From Schaedlerella sp. (GTDB lineage: Bacteria; Bacillota; Clostridia; Lachnospirales; Lachnospiraceae), in NCBI GenBank assembly GCA_020024595.1, contig JAHHTO010000027.1:1-20317 (forward strand): DNA of 20,317 bases. Reading direction: 5' to 3'. The notes beneath the pieces are model-generated. The model did not search any database. It was not told the origin of the DNA and saw only the letters and a list, made by a program, of their open reading frames with translations. Positions 1 to 7,758 of the stretch are shown in pieces (the stretch's first letter is position 1; each line of letters begins with the position of its first letter). The position numbers and the translations under genes are program-made.

Positions 1-562
1 AAACGAAATTGATCTGCTGTTCTTGGATATTAAAATGAGGAAGCTTAATGGAATGGAAACTGCAAGACAGCTCCGGACGAATTCTGATACTTTGCAGATT
101 GTTTTCGTTACCGGTTTTTCAGAATATGTATTCGACGGATATGGCGTGGGTGCACTGGATTATCTGATGAAACCCGCCAAACGGAAGCAGCTAGAAGAGA
201 TTATTTCACGAACATTGGTCAAATTATGCAAAGATGTGAATCAGGTATATTCCTGCCATAATGGAGACATCTGGTATCGTATCCCTCATAAAGAGATTTT
301 GTATTTTGAATCCGATCGGCGTAAAGTAACTTGTGTAACTTGGAACCACAGCTACAGCTTTTACGGGAAACTAGGCGATGTAGCACAGGAACTGGAAGGT
401 GCGGGATTTGTCCGAATTCATCAACGGTATTTGGTACGAGCCGATGCCATCCAACAGATTTGTGGCAGTGAAATTCAAATTGGCAAGCATACTTTACCCA
501 TCAGCCGTTCCTATCACCAACAGACTTTGCTTGCACTGACTCGAAGCGCCCTGGAGGAATAA
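1..562 (+). CDS. LytTR-family response regulator (AgrA/VirR type), 5' end outside window
   Basis: Cytoplasmic DNA-binding response regulator, the partner of the sensor kinase that starts 5 bases downstream. The frame is open from base 2, so the first part of the receiver domain is missing and the first available start codon (TTG at 23) is not the real one. The phosphoacceptor aspartate is visible in LFLDIKM, followed by the receiver features VTGFSEY and the late LMKPAKR lysine motif. The second half (from about base 240) is a LytTR DNA-binding domain: ILYFESDRRKV, then VRIHQRYLV, and the closing LPISRSY segment. Such regulators usually bind paired direct repeats upstream of peptide-signalling, bacteriocin or surface genes; the target here cannot be seen. 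The family assignment is solid; the specific role is unknown. Confidence 0.93.
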   Translation, partial: NEIDLLFLDIKMRKLNGMETARQLRTNSDTLQIVFVTGFSEYVFDGYGVGALDYLMKPAKRKQLEEIISRTLVKLCKDVNQVYSCHNGDIWYRIPHKEILYFESDRRKVTCVTWNHSYSFYGKLGDVAQELEGAGFVRIHQRYLVRADAIQQICGSEIQIGKHTLPISRSYHQQTLLALTRSALEE

Positions 563-567
563 GACTC

Positions 568-1845
568 ATGTTCACACATCTCACTTTGTTTTTATTGGCT
601 ACATACTTTCTCTTCTTAGCAATGAACGGATATTTTCTCTACCGACTCTGCCAGAGTTTTACAGCGATAAAGGAAAATCGATGGGCAAAGAGAATGCTAT
701 TTATCACACTGATGCTGACAAGTGGTATGGTCATTTGGATTGGTGACAACAATTTTGCCATGACCCTGCCTTTTTATATGACAGCCTTCCTCATAACCAC
801 AAAGGGGGATCTGTTGGGAAGAATCACAGTAGGTGGTGTATTCTTTTGTTTTATCATGTCGGTCTGTGCCATGGCCGATACCTATCTGATTCCACTTGAC
901 CGGTTTAGATGCTACGATATTGCATCTAGACTGGTACGCCCACTAATTTTTGGCCTTTTCTACCTAATTTTCTACAGACATCTTAAAGGGAAAACAATAA
1001 AGCTTCCGCATCGTCTGTGGAAGCTTTGCTCAGGACTCACTATTCTGCCTTTTACGGCACTGTCTGTTCTCATTCTCCCTGCTTACTGGATGCCGGAATC
1101 TATTCTGTTGCACAATCTCAACTGGTTTCAGGGAACTGTCATTCTTCCAATCTCTTTGATATCGTCTCTAGTACTTCTTCACAGCATCCTTGTACTGGCA
1201 GATTACGAGGCCAAGGCACAAACTGCTGCCCTGACAGAGATGCGAGAAGTATACTACCAAGGCTTAAAGAGAGAGCAAACACAGGTACATACTTTGCGCC
1301 ATGATCTACGGAACCACCTGAACGCAGCGCTTGGACTTTTGGAGCATGGAGAAACAGAACAGACCTTTCAGTATCTCCTTGAACTGACCAATTCACAAAC
1401 CCTACACAGTTCCCTCTGCATTTGCGAAAACGAGATTGTCAATGTAGTCTTATCTTCCAAATATGAGGATATGAAACAATACAAAATTATCACAGACCTT
1501 CAGATTTCTCTTCCTGCTGCCCTCCCCATTGCAGATACTGATCTCTGTGCCCTCCTTAGCAATGCTCTGGATAACGCAATAGAAGCTGCCCAAAAATCCG
1601 AAGACAAACAGATCGCCATTCAATGCAAAGCGGAACGTGGCTTGTTTATGCTACGAGTTAAGAACTCATTGACAGGGGACATACACCGTGATCTTAGCAC
1701 AACAAAGAAAGAGAAAGAACTTCACGGCTTTGGTCTTGCAGATATGCGCGAGATTACCGCAAGATATGGGGGATTTTTAGAAGCAGGAGCAAAAAATGAT
1801 ATTTTTGAACTCCTTGTAAGTATCCCGCTTGTGCCACTTCAATAA
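568..1845 (+). CDS. GHKL-family sensor histidine kinase (AgrC-like), 425 aa
   Basis: Membrane sensor kinase expected to phosphorylate the preceding LytTR regulator. The ATG at 568 follows GGAGGAATAAGACTC, and the regulator stop lies only 5 bases upstream, so the two genes are co-transcribed. Residues 1 to about 212 are hydrophobic with roughly six membrane spans and no large extracellular domain, the AgrC/ComD layout. The dimerisation/phosphorylation box is TLRHDLRNHL with His245. The ATP-binding domain follows: N-box LLSNALDNAIEAA (Asn332, Asn336) and G-box HGFGLADM (about 386-393). No AgrB- or AgrD-like signal gene is seen next to it inside the window, so the inducing signal is unknown; genes left of the window could supply it. 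Confidence 0.93.
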   Translation: MFTHLTLFLLATYFLFLAMNGYFLYRLCQSFTAIKENRWAKRMLFITLMLTSGMVIWIGDNNFAMTLPFYMTAFLITTKGDLLGRITVGGVFFCFIMSVCAMADTYLIPLDRFRCYDIASRLVRPLIFGLFYLIFYRHLKGKTIKLPHRLWKLCSGLTILPFTALSVLILPAYWMPESILLHNLNWFQGTVILPISLISSLVLLHSILVLADYEAKAQTAALTEMREVYYQGLKREQTQVHTLRHDLRNHLNAALGLLEHGETEQTFQYLLELTNSQTLHSSLCICENEIVNVVLSSKYEDMKQYKIITDLQISLPAALPIADTDLCALLSNALDNAIEAAQKSEDKQIAIQCKAERGLFMLRVKNSLTGDIHRDLSTTKKEKELHGFGLADMREITARYGGFLEAGAKNDIFELLVSIPLVPLQ

Positions 1846-1863
1846 GTTGTAAAATTCCAAAAT

Positions 1864-1897
1864 AAAACCTCCCGGGAATCTATTCCCGAGAGGTTTT
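1864..1897. terminator. Bidirectional rho-independent terminator between convergent genes
   Basis: AAAACCTCCCGGGAAT and ATTCCCGAGAGGTTTT form a 16-base stem with one mismatch and a very short loop. The A and T tracts at the two ends give a U run in either direction, so it can end both the kinase transcript (+) and the dehydrogenase transcript (-), whose stop is at 1910. Confidence 0.88.
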
Positions 1898-1909
1898 CCG
1901 TTTCTACTT

Positions 1910-2719
1910 TTAGTATGTGGTAAACCCACCATCACTTGCAACAATAGAACCGGTAATATGTTTTGCTTCATCACTTGCAAAATAAAGAATTGTAGCCGCT
2001 TGTTCCTCCGGTGTTGCGTTTTTCTTCTGCAAAGTTTCTGTTTTTCCAGATAGCATAGAATTTTTTAGCCATTCCATCGGATCTTTTCCCTGGGCTGCAA
2101 TCTCTGCCATTCTAGACTTAATATCTGCAGAACTTCTCTCTGTAAGAGGTGTATCTGTTCCCGCTGGGCAAATTGCATTACAGGTAATTCCCTTGGTCGC
2201 GTAATCTACCGCAACAGCCTTTGTCAATCCGCTCACTGCATGCTTACTTGCAACATATGCCGCTGCGGAAGGGAAGCCTCGCATTCCTGCAACACTAGAA
2301 ACATTCACAATAGCTCCCCCTGCAGGTTGCATCAATTTTACCTCTTCTCTACAGCAGTAGAAACAAGAATTCAGGTTTGCATCTATCACTTTGAACCAAT
2401 CATCATCTTCCAGTTCCTCTACTGTTTTGGATGCTCCTACAATTCCTGCATTGTTCACTGCAACATCCAATTTGCCGTATTTTTCCTTAATTCCTTCGAA
2501 AAGTGATTTTACTGCTGCTTTATCACTGACATCGCATTTTGCAAATTCTCCTTTTCCACCTACTTCTTCCATAGCTGCCACAACCATTGCTCCACGTTCT
2601 TCATTACGTCCCACTGCAATGACAGTAGCTCCTTCTTTTGCTGCACGAATAGCAACTGCTTTTCCAATTCCAGAAGTTGCTCCAGTTACTAACATGATTT
2701 TCTCATCAAAACGTCCCAT
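1910..2719 (-). CDS. Short-chain dehydrogenase/reductase (classical SDR), 269 aa
   Basis: Cytoplasmic NAD(P)-dependent oxidoreductase of the classical SDR family. Numbering from the chosen start, it has the nucleotide-binding TGATSGIG (12-19), NNAG (89-92), and the catalytic set Ser142, Tyr155 and Lys159 (YVASK). An Arg directly after the second beta strand (VGR, residue 38) suggests NADP(H) rather than NAD(H). The C-terminal ITGSIVASDGG is the usual SDR end, and length is typical. The start is the ATG at 2719, because the ribosome binding site AGGAGGTG overlaps the upstream GTG at 2728 and lies 7-8 bases from this ATG. It is a single-gene unit between a terminator and its own promoter. Substrate is not readable from sequence; gut Clostridia use this family for steroid, bile acid, sugar and acyl substrates, and nothing here discriminates. 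Confidence 0.92.
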   Translation of the reverse strand: MGRFDEKIMLVTGATSGIGKAVAIRAAKEGATVIAVGRNEERGAMVVAAMEEVGGKGEFAKCDVSDKAAVKSLFEGIKEKYGKLDVAVNNAGIVGASKTVEELEDDDWFKVIDANLNSCFYCCREEVKLMQPAGGAIVNVSSVAGMRGFPSAAAYVASKHAVSGLTKAVAVDYATKGITCNAICPAGTDTPLTERSSADIKSRMAEIAAQGKDPMEWLKNSMLSGKTETLQKKNATPEEQAATILYFASDEAKHITGSIVASDGGFTTY

Positions 2720-2752
2720 AATTGACACCTCCTATTTTATTCATCTAGTGTT

Positions 2753-2781
2753 ACTATACCACAATTCTGTGATACTTTCTA
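2753..2781 (-). promoter_or_regulatory. Candidate promoter with imperfect palindrome for the SDR gene
   Basis: Read on the minus strand, TATAGT (2753-2758) is a good -10 box with TAGAAA (2776-2781), a poor -35 box, 17 bases away. The spacer holds an imperfect palindrome, TACCACAATTCTGTGATA on the plus strand (2757-2774), 7 of 8 arm positions matching. A weak -35 combined with a palindrome in the spacer suggests regulation, but this rests on pattern alone. Confidence 0.4.
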
Positions 2782-2821
2782 TGAATTTTGTATAACTTTT
2801 ATCAATTGACACTTTGTTCAT

Positions 2822-3853
2822 TTACCATAAATTCATCATGTGCTGCATACTAAGTGTCACTACAGTAATTCCAAACCAGCACGCCATTCCCATCAAAATA
2901 GGACGCCCACCACCTTTCACCAGTTTCACAACATTGGTATTGAATCCAATCGCCCCCATTGCCATGATGATAAAGAATTTGGAAAGTTCTTTTAACGGTT
3001 GAAATCCTTCTGCAGGCACTCCTGCTGCTGTGGCTACTGTAGTAATCAAGCTCGCCCCAATAAAAAAGAGGATAAAGAACGGAAATACTTGTTTCAAAGA
3101 TACTTTATCACCACTTTCTTCTTCCGCTTTTTTCGCACGATACAACGCTAACCCCAGTGTAATTGGGATGATCGCCAGTGTTCTGGTCAGTTTTACTGTA
3201 ACTGCTTTGTCCAGTGTCTGGCTCCCCAAATGATAGATACTATCCCATGTAGATGCAGCTGCTGTGACAGATGAAGTATCATTGACTGCCGTTCCGGCAA
3301 AAATCCCAAATGCTTCTCCTGAAGTTGTAGGAAATCCCAGTGTTGCTCCCAGCACCGGAAATATTAATGCTGCCAGTATGTTAAACAAAAAGATGACAGA
3401 AATCGCCTGTGCTACATCTTCTTCATCCGCATCGATCACTGGTGCTGTTGCTGCGATCGCAGAGCCTCCACAAATAGAAGAGCCTACTCCTATCAACGTG
3501 GAAATCTTTCCCGGAATGTGCATCGCCTTATGTAGTACATAAGAAATCACCAGCGATGTGGTAATTGTGCACAAGATAATCGGTAATGACTGCTTTCCTG
3601 TCTCCATAACCACCTTCAAATTCAATCCAAACCCAAGAAGAACTACTGCATACTGTAAAATCTTCTTGGAAGTATATTTGACACCACTTTCAAACGGAGC
3701 ACGATTTTTTATGACAAGAGCAAGCAGCATTCCAATCAAAATCGCTATTACCGGTCCTCCTATTACAGGGAACAATTTTCCCAAAACTGTAGACGGCACT
3801 GCTACTGCCAGACACAAAAATAATCCCTTCCAATTCTTCTTTATAAATTCCAT
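2822..3853 (-). CDS. YeiH-family putative sulfate/sulfite exporter, 343 aa
   Basis: Integral membrane protein of the YeiH/UPF0324 family (putative sulfate exporter family). The chain is almost wholly hydrophobic, with about ten predicted spans starting at residues 8-25. It carries family-typical stretches VVLLGFGLNL, GVGSSICGGSAIAA and GTAVNDTSSV in the first half, and AMGAIGFNTNV near the end. Length matches the family. The ATG at 3853 is preceded by AAGGAGGAAAAGA. It is divergent from a LysR-type regulator starting at 4049, the same arrangement as yeiH-yeiE of enterobacteria, where the regulator responds to sulfite. I therefore infer export of a sulfur oxyanion, but transport has not been shown for most members of this family. 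Confidence 0.88.
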   Translation of the reverse strand: MEFIKKNWKGLFLCLAVAVPSTVLGKLFPVIGGPVIAILIGMLLALVIKNRAPFESGVKYTSKKILQYAVVLLGFGLNLKVVMETGKQSLPIILCTITTSLVISYVLHKAMHIPGKISTLIGVGSSICGGSAIAATAPVIDADEEDVAQAISVIFLFNILAALIFPVLGATLGFPTTSGEAFGIFAGTAVNDTSSVTAAASTWDSIYHLGSQTLDKAVTVKLTRTLAIIPITLGLALYRAKKAEEESGDKVSLKQVFPFFILFFIGASLITTVATAAGVPAEGFQPLKELSKFFIIMAMGAIGFNTNVVKLVKGGGRPILMGMACWFGITVVTLSMQHMMNLW

Positions 3854-3960
3854 TCTTTTCCTCCTTATCTTATCGCATGAATCGCTGCAATCGTTCCATC
3901 TACCACATACACCTATTTTCTATAAATCTTTTTTCTCCTACACTATAAATCCTTTAAATC

Positions 3961-4006
3961 ATTTTGTAAAATTATAATTATTGATTATATGATAAATAAT
4001 TGTTAT
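3961..4006. promoter_or_regulatory. Divergent LysR-type operator/promoter region (yeiH-like / LysR)
   Basis: The 195 bases between the two divergent start codons are very AT-rich. ATTTTGTAAAAT at 3961-3972 is a short palindrome, and AATTATT (3976-3982) pairs with AATAATT (3995-4001) across 12 bases, the size expected for a LysR T-N11-A type site. A near copy of the first element, ATTTTGTGAAAT, lies at the same kind of position upstream of the LysR relic (about 9588-9599), which supports it as a real element. Confidence 0.5.
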
Positions 4007-4048
4007 GATAGATATAATAATTGATTGATCAGAAAGAGAGACAATATC

Positions 4049-4936
4049 ATGTTAGACTTCCGGATGGATACTTTTCTAACTGTATGTGAATATATGAACT
4101 TTACACACGCCGCCGAACATCTGAATCTGACACAACCAGCTGTGTCCCAGCATATTAAATATCTAGAAAAAATGTATGATACCGAGCTATTTATCCGTGA
4201 CAAGAAAAAACTTTCTCTAACTCCTGCCGGCGTTGTCCTGCGCTCCGCTCTGGAAACGATGAGAAACGATGAAAATACTTTAAAAAAACGGATGAAAGAA
4301 AGCTTGAACGGTAAAAAAGTTTTAACATTCGGCGTGACAATGACCGTTGGAGAGTATGCCATTATTCCTGCACTCTCTCTCTTCATCAAAGCACATCCCG
4401 ATATGGATTTTCACATTCGATATGGCAACACTCAGACACTTCTTTCCTATCTTTGCAAGGGAACCATTGATTTTGCAATCGTAGAAGGGTATTTTAAGAG
4501 CGAACACTATCAAACTCGCATATATAAGGAAGAAGAATATATTGCTGTTGCATCCGGCAATCATATTTTTGAAAAACCGGTTCACTGTTTGAATGATCTA
4601 ACATCTGAACGGCTTCTGATTCGAGAACATGGTTCTGGAACCAGGGCGATCCTGACCAAAGCCCTTGCATTAAAAAATCTGTCTGTCAGAGATTTCCGCC
4701 ATCTTGTGGAAATCGAGAATATCCATACTATCGTAACACTTCTAAAGCAGGACTGTGGCATCTCTTTTCTGTATAAAGCAGCCGTAGAGCAAGAACTTAA
4801 AAATGGAACTTTAATGCAAATTCCACTTTCCGACTTTATGGTCATGCATAATTTTACATTTATCTGGAATAAAGATAGTATCTTTTCCCAGGAATATGAG
4901 ACTATCTTTGAAGAGCTGAAAAAATACAGTAATTGA
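4049..4936 (+). CDS. LysR-family transcriptional regulator (YeiE/CysB-like), 295 aa
   Basis: DNA-binding regulator with an N-terminal winged helix-turn-helix (residues about 5-60: NFTHAAEHLNLTQPAVSQHI) and a periplasmic-binding-protein-like effector domain from about residue 90 (LTFGVTMTVGEYAIIPAL). The ATG at 4049 is chosen over an upstream TTG at 4025 because AGAAAGAGAG sits just before it and the family begins at MLDFRM. It is divergent from the YeiH-like exporter, so sulfite or a related sulfur anion is the likely effector, by analogy with YeiE. A damaged paralogue with the same opening lies at 8926-9536. The gene ends 22 bases before the convergent glycosylase gene, with no obvious terminator in that gap. 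Confidence 0.92.
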   Translation: MLDFRMDTFLTVCEYMNFTHAAEHLNLTQPAVSQHIKYLEKMYDTELFIRDKKKLSLTPAGVVLRSALETMRNDENTLKKRMKESLNGKKVLTFGVTMTVGEYAIIPALSLFIKAHPDMDFHIRYGNTQTLLSYLCKGTIDFAIVEGYFKSEHYQTRIYKEEEYIAVASGNHIFEKPVHCLNDLTSERLLIREHGSGTRAILTKALALKNLSVRDFRHLVEIENIHTIVTLLKQDCGISFLYKAAVEQELKNGTLMQIPLSDFMVMHNFTFIWNKDSIFSQEYETIFEELKKYSN

Positions 4937-4958
4937 TAAAATCGACAAAAGATTCTTC

Positions 4959-5612
4959 TCAACTGTTACCTTTGCCAATTCTTTTGGGAGCATAATCTTT
5001 CATTTCGGGGATTGCACCTCCTGCGACCGCCCAAAAATACAGGCTTGCAACACTACAATATGGACTTAATCGTCTACGATATTTTTCAAATGTCTTGTGA
5101 TCAATTTTTCGGTGATGATATACCATCCGCATCCCACGTTGAATTGCCAAATCCCCATAACTGAATACATTAGGACGTTGCAAACAGAAAAGTAAAATCA
5201 TTTCGGCTGTCCAAACACCAACCCCTTTTAGGGATGACAAGTCAGCTATTACTTCCTCGTCTGGCTTATTCCAGATTTCCTTTAAATCAAAGATTCCCTC
5301 TTTCACTTTCTTTGCAAAATCAGTAATATAGTCTGCCTTTTTGAAAGTGATTCCAACGGATTGTAAGTGAGGGATTCCTGCAGCAAGTACCGTATCAGCA
5401 TTGATCACACCAAGATTATCATTCATTCTCTGCCAGATTGTTGCCTGTGCCTTTGTCGAAATCTGTTGGCCAACAATGTGATGGACAACTGAGGAAAATA
5501 AATCTGTATCTACCTCACGCTCAATAAATCCAACTTTCTCTATGACATCCGCAAGACGCTTGTCCTTTTGTTTTAAGTATTCAATTTCTTTTTCTCCGTA
5601 CTGAAAAAACAT
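4959..5612 (-). CDS. DNA-3-methyladenine glycosylase, AlkA-type HhH-GPD protein, 217 aa
   Basis: Base-excision repair enzyme that removes alkylated purines from DNA. The helix-hairpin-helix LKGVGVWTAE (128-137) is followed by the catalytic aspartate Asp154 in FSYGDLAIQRG, the order expected in AlkA. The segment VGQQISTKAQ (48-57) is the conserved start of the HhH-GPD fold. At 217 residues it lacks the AlkA N-terminal domain and is a short, common form in Firmicutes. The start is the ATG at 5612: an upstream in-frame ATG at 5630 overlaps the ribosome binding site GGGAGGTG, whereas 5612 lies 9 bases from it. It is transcribed alone. Confidence 0.9.
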   Translation of the reverse strand: MFFQYGEKEIEYLKQKDKRLADVIEKVGFIEREVDTDLFSSVVHHIVGQQISTKAQATIWQRMNDNLGVINADTVLAAGIPHLQSVGITFKKADYITDFAKKVKEGIFDLKEIWNKPDEEVIADLSSLKGVGVWTAEMILLFCLQRPNVFSYGDLAIQRGMRMVYHHRKIDHKTFEKYRRRLSPYCSVASLYFWAVAGGAIPEMKDYAPKRIGKGNS

Positions 5613-5696
5613 ATCTGTTTCACCTCCCATATTCGCTTCGTTTTTCCCCAGAACGACTCCCTGCCCAGTGACTGGATATTTCTTTACCTAACCTTG

Positions 5697-5725
5697 ATTA
5701 TAATCCACTGCTAAGAAGAGAACAA
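5697..5725 (-). promoter_or_regulatory. Candidate sigma-A promoter of the glycosylase gene
   Basis: On the minus strand, TATAAT (5697-5702) is a perfect -10 box with TTGTTC (5720-5725) as -35 at 17 bases. It lies about 85 bases upstream of the start codon. No adaptive-response operator was recognised. Confidence 0.55.
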
Positions 5726-5806
5726 GCCGGAACTTATTCCCTCCCTTAGGCATGGTTTCTCGATTTCATTTCAATCTGTCATCGTTCCAAATACCGAAGT
5801 TTTTTA

Positions 5807-5842
5807 AGTTAGTTGACACTAACTCAAAACCTATGCTATGAT
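5807..5842 (+). promoter_or_regulatory. Promoter with AGTTAG-N6-CTAACT operator for the ABC transporter
   Basis: AGTTAGTTGACACTAACT (5807-5824) is an inverted repeat whose centre is exactly a consensus -35 box, TTGACA (5813-5818). TATGAT (5837-5842) is the -10 box after 18 bases. A protein bound to the palindrome would block polymerase. The same 6-base arms with the same spacing recur at the ahpC promoter (20076-20093). The rest of the gap 5613-5899 shows no further gene. Confidence 0.7.
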
Positions 5843-5899
5843 GAAATTGTCTTTATATATGGTATATAATCCCCAAAAAAGAGAAAAGAGGAAACAAAA

Positions 5900-6598
5900 A
5901 TGCTTCTTACAATCAGTAATGCCGTAAAAGTGTATGGCTCCGGAGATACACAAGTACATGCTTTAGATGGAGTGAACTTCTCACTGGATAAAGGAAAAAT
6001 TTGCGTGATTCTAGGCCCCAGTGGTTCAGGGAAAAGTACTCTGATGAATATGATCGGCGGAGTAGATTCGCTAGATTCTGGTATTCTTACGGTTGATGAC
6101 CGTGAAATCAGCAAGATGAATAAAAAGGAACTTACACAATATCGAAAAGAAGATGTGGGATTTGTATTTCAGTTTTATAATCTGATTGACGATCTTTCTG
6201 CTGAAGAGAATATTCAGGTAGTGGCAGATATCTGTGAAAGCCCCCTCGATCTTGAGGATTTAATGGAGTCTCTGGGAATTGCCCAGCTGAAAAACAGATT
6301 TCCCCGTGAACTCTCCGGCGGGCAGCAGCAACGAATCGCGATTGCCAGAGCCATGGTGAAAAATCCCAAAATCCTTCTATGCGATGAGCTGACCGGTGCT
6401 TTGGACAGCCACTCCTCACGCAGTGTTCTGACCGTTGTGGAAAAGCTTAATCAGGTTTATGGTACTACCGTGATCATGATCACCCACAATGCCGCCATAT
6501 CTGCTATGGCTGACCAAATTGTCTATATCAAAGACGGAAAAATCAGTAAATCCATTCTGAACCCTCAGAAAGCCCCTGTTTCTCAGCTGGATTTATAG
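5900..6598 (+). CDS. ABC transporter ATP-binding protein, MacB/LolD/BceA type, 232 aa
   Basis: Cytoplasmic ATPase that powers the FtsX-family permease encoded next. All motifs are present: Walker A GPSGSGKST (39-47), Q-loop VFQFYN (Gln91), signature LSGGQQQR (138-145), Walker B ILLCDE (158-163) with the catalytic Glu163, and the H-loop His196 in MITHN. It belongs to the subgroup working with FtsX-type permeases on peptides, lipids or antimicrobials rather than nutrient import. The start ATG follows AGAGGAAACAAAA. The permease begins 21 bases after its stop, in one operon behind the operator-bearing promoter at 5807. With the permease frame broken, its present usefulness is doubtful. Confidence 0.94.
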   Translation: MLLTISNAVKVYGSGDTQVHALDGVNFSLDKGKICVILGPSGSGKSTLMNMIGGVDSLDSGILTVDDREISKMNKKELTQYRKEDVGFVFQFYNLIDDLSAEENIQVVADICESPLDLEDLMESLGIAQLKNRFPRELSGGQQQRIAIARAMVKNPKILLCDELTGALDSHSSRSVLTVVEKLNQVYGTTVIMITHNAAISAMADQIVYIKDGKISKSILNPQKAPVSQLDL

Positions 6599-6619
6599 AC
6601 AACTAGGGAGGAATGAATC

Positions 6620-7696
6620 ATGGTTCTTAAGAAACGCTATCGTCGGGATATCCGACACAACCTGTCTCTGTATGTTTCCGCAACGATCCTGACGGTGCTG
6701 GCTTTGCTGCTTTTTTACCTGTATGATATCTGCGGAACCGGAATTTTATCCTACGCAAACAAGATTTTTGCTTCTCAGAAAATTGAAGATGCTAACTTCA
6801 GTACCTATTTGGAAATACCGGACAGAGAAATTGCAGAATATGAGAAAAAATACAATCTGGAACTAGAGAAACAACATTATCTGAATTTGGAAAATGATGG
6901 TATCACAGCAAGAGTTTTTGAGCGCAACAGTAAAATTGATATTCATTATGTGACAGCGGGACGAGACGCCACTGCAGACAATGAAATCGTAATTTCGGAG
7001 GGCTTTGCCCAGAATATGGGAATTCTTATTGGAGATTCCCTCGAAATCGGAGATAAAACTTATACGATTACCGGTTTCGCAGAACGCCCGGACTATCTCT
7101 TCATGCTGCAGAATCTAGGTGATGCAGACAAGAATATCTCCTCATTTTTTATTTGCTACATGACCGATCATGCTTTTGATGATCTGGGAGAAACAAGCTG
7201 TCAATATTTCGTCCGATATCATGAAGATAACCACAGGAATTTCCGAAAAGATATCAATGATAACTACACCTTGCGCACCTATACGGCAGCAAAGGATAAC
7301 CTGCGCATCAATATGGTAACTGATCAGCCGGAACTTTTCATTACGATGGGACACATTTCTCTTTTTATTTTACCCCTGATGGCAGTAGTTCTGATCAGCA
7401 CCATCCTCAGCAGGAAAATCCGTAACGAACAAAAAATGATAGGTACGTTAGCCGCTTATGGATACACAAACCATCAGATTATCCGGCACTATGCAGGATT
7501 TGCCGCAATTCCCGGCATCTTAGGCGGTATTCTTACTACAGTACTGGTAGCAATTCTGGCGCAGCCCTATGGAAATCTAGGTCTTATGGATTATGAACCT
7601 CTGAAAGCAGATTTTAAACTCCATATCCCTCAAATGATCCTTGGTATCATCATTCCTACATTATTGCTACCATTTTTACGGTTAACAGGCTTCTAA
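6620..7696 (+). CDS. N-terminal half of the frameshifted FtsX-family permease, 358 aa
   Basis: The ATG follows GGGAGGAATGAATC. A short basic cytoplasmic start (MVLKKRYRRDIRHN) leads into membrane span 1 (about 16-36), then an extracellular MacB-like domain of about 200 residues. The first FtsX core follows: spans near 235-258 and 285-310 joined by the cytoplasmic IGTLAAYGYTNHQI loop, which in FtsX proteins contacts the ATPase, and a third span near 333-350. The last few residues before the stop (RLTGF) are out of frame with the family. If translated alone it would be half a permease with one FtsX core. Confidence 0.85.
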   Translation: MVLKKRYRRDIRHNLSLYVSATILTVLALLLFYLYDICGTGILSYANKIFASQKIEDANFSTYLEIPDREIAEYEKKYNLELEKQHYLNLENDGITARVFERNSKIDIHYVTAGRDATADNEIVISEGFAQNMGILIGDSLEIGDKTYTITGFAERPDYLFMLQNLGDADKNISSFFICYMTDHAFDDLGETSCQYFVRYHEDNHRNFRKDINDNYTLRTYTAAKDNLRINMVTDQPELFITMGHISLFILPLMAVVLISTILSRKIRNEQKMIGTLAAYGYTNHQIIRHYAGFAAIPGILGGILTTVLVAILAQPYGNLGLMDYEPLKADFKLHIPQMILGIIIPTLLLPFLRLTGF

Positions 7697-7758
7697 AGAA
7701 TGATATCAATACCCTTCTTACCGGTTCTGTAAAAGGAAAAGGCCGATACAAGAAATAT

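Noticed and set aside
7660..7700. Programmed -1 ribosomal frameshift in the FtsX permease
   Set aside because: The local sequence ATTTTTA does not allow good re-pairing of both tRNAs after a -1 slip, no clear downstream pseudoknot or hairpin was seen, and two-core FtsX permeases are not known to need it. An indel is simpler.
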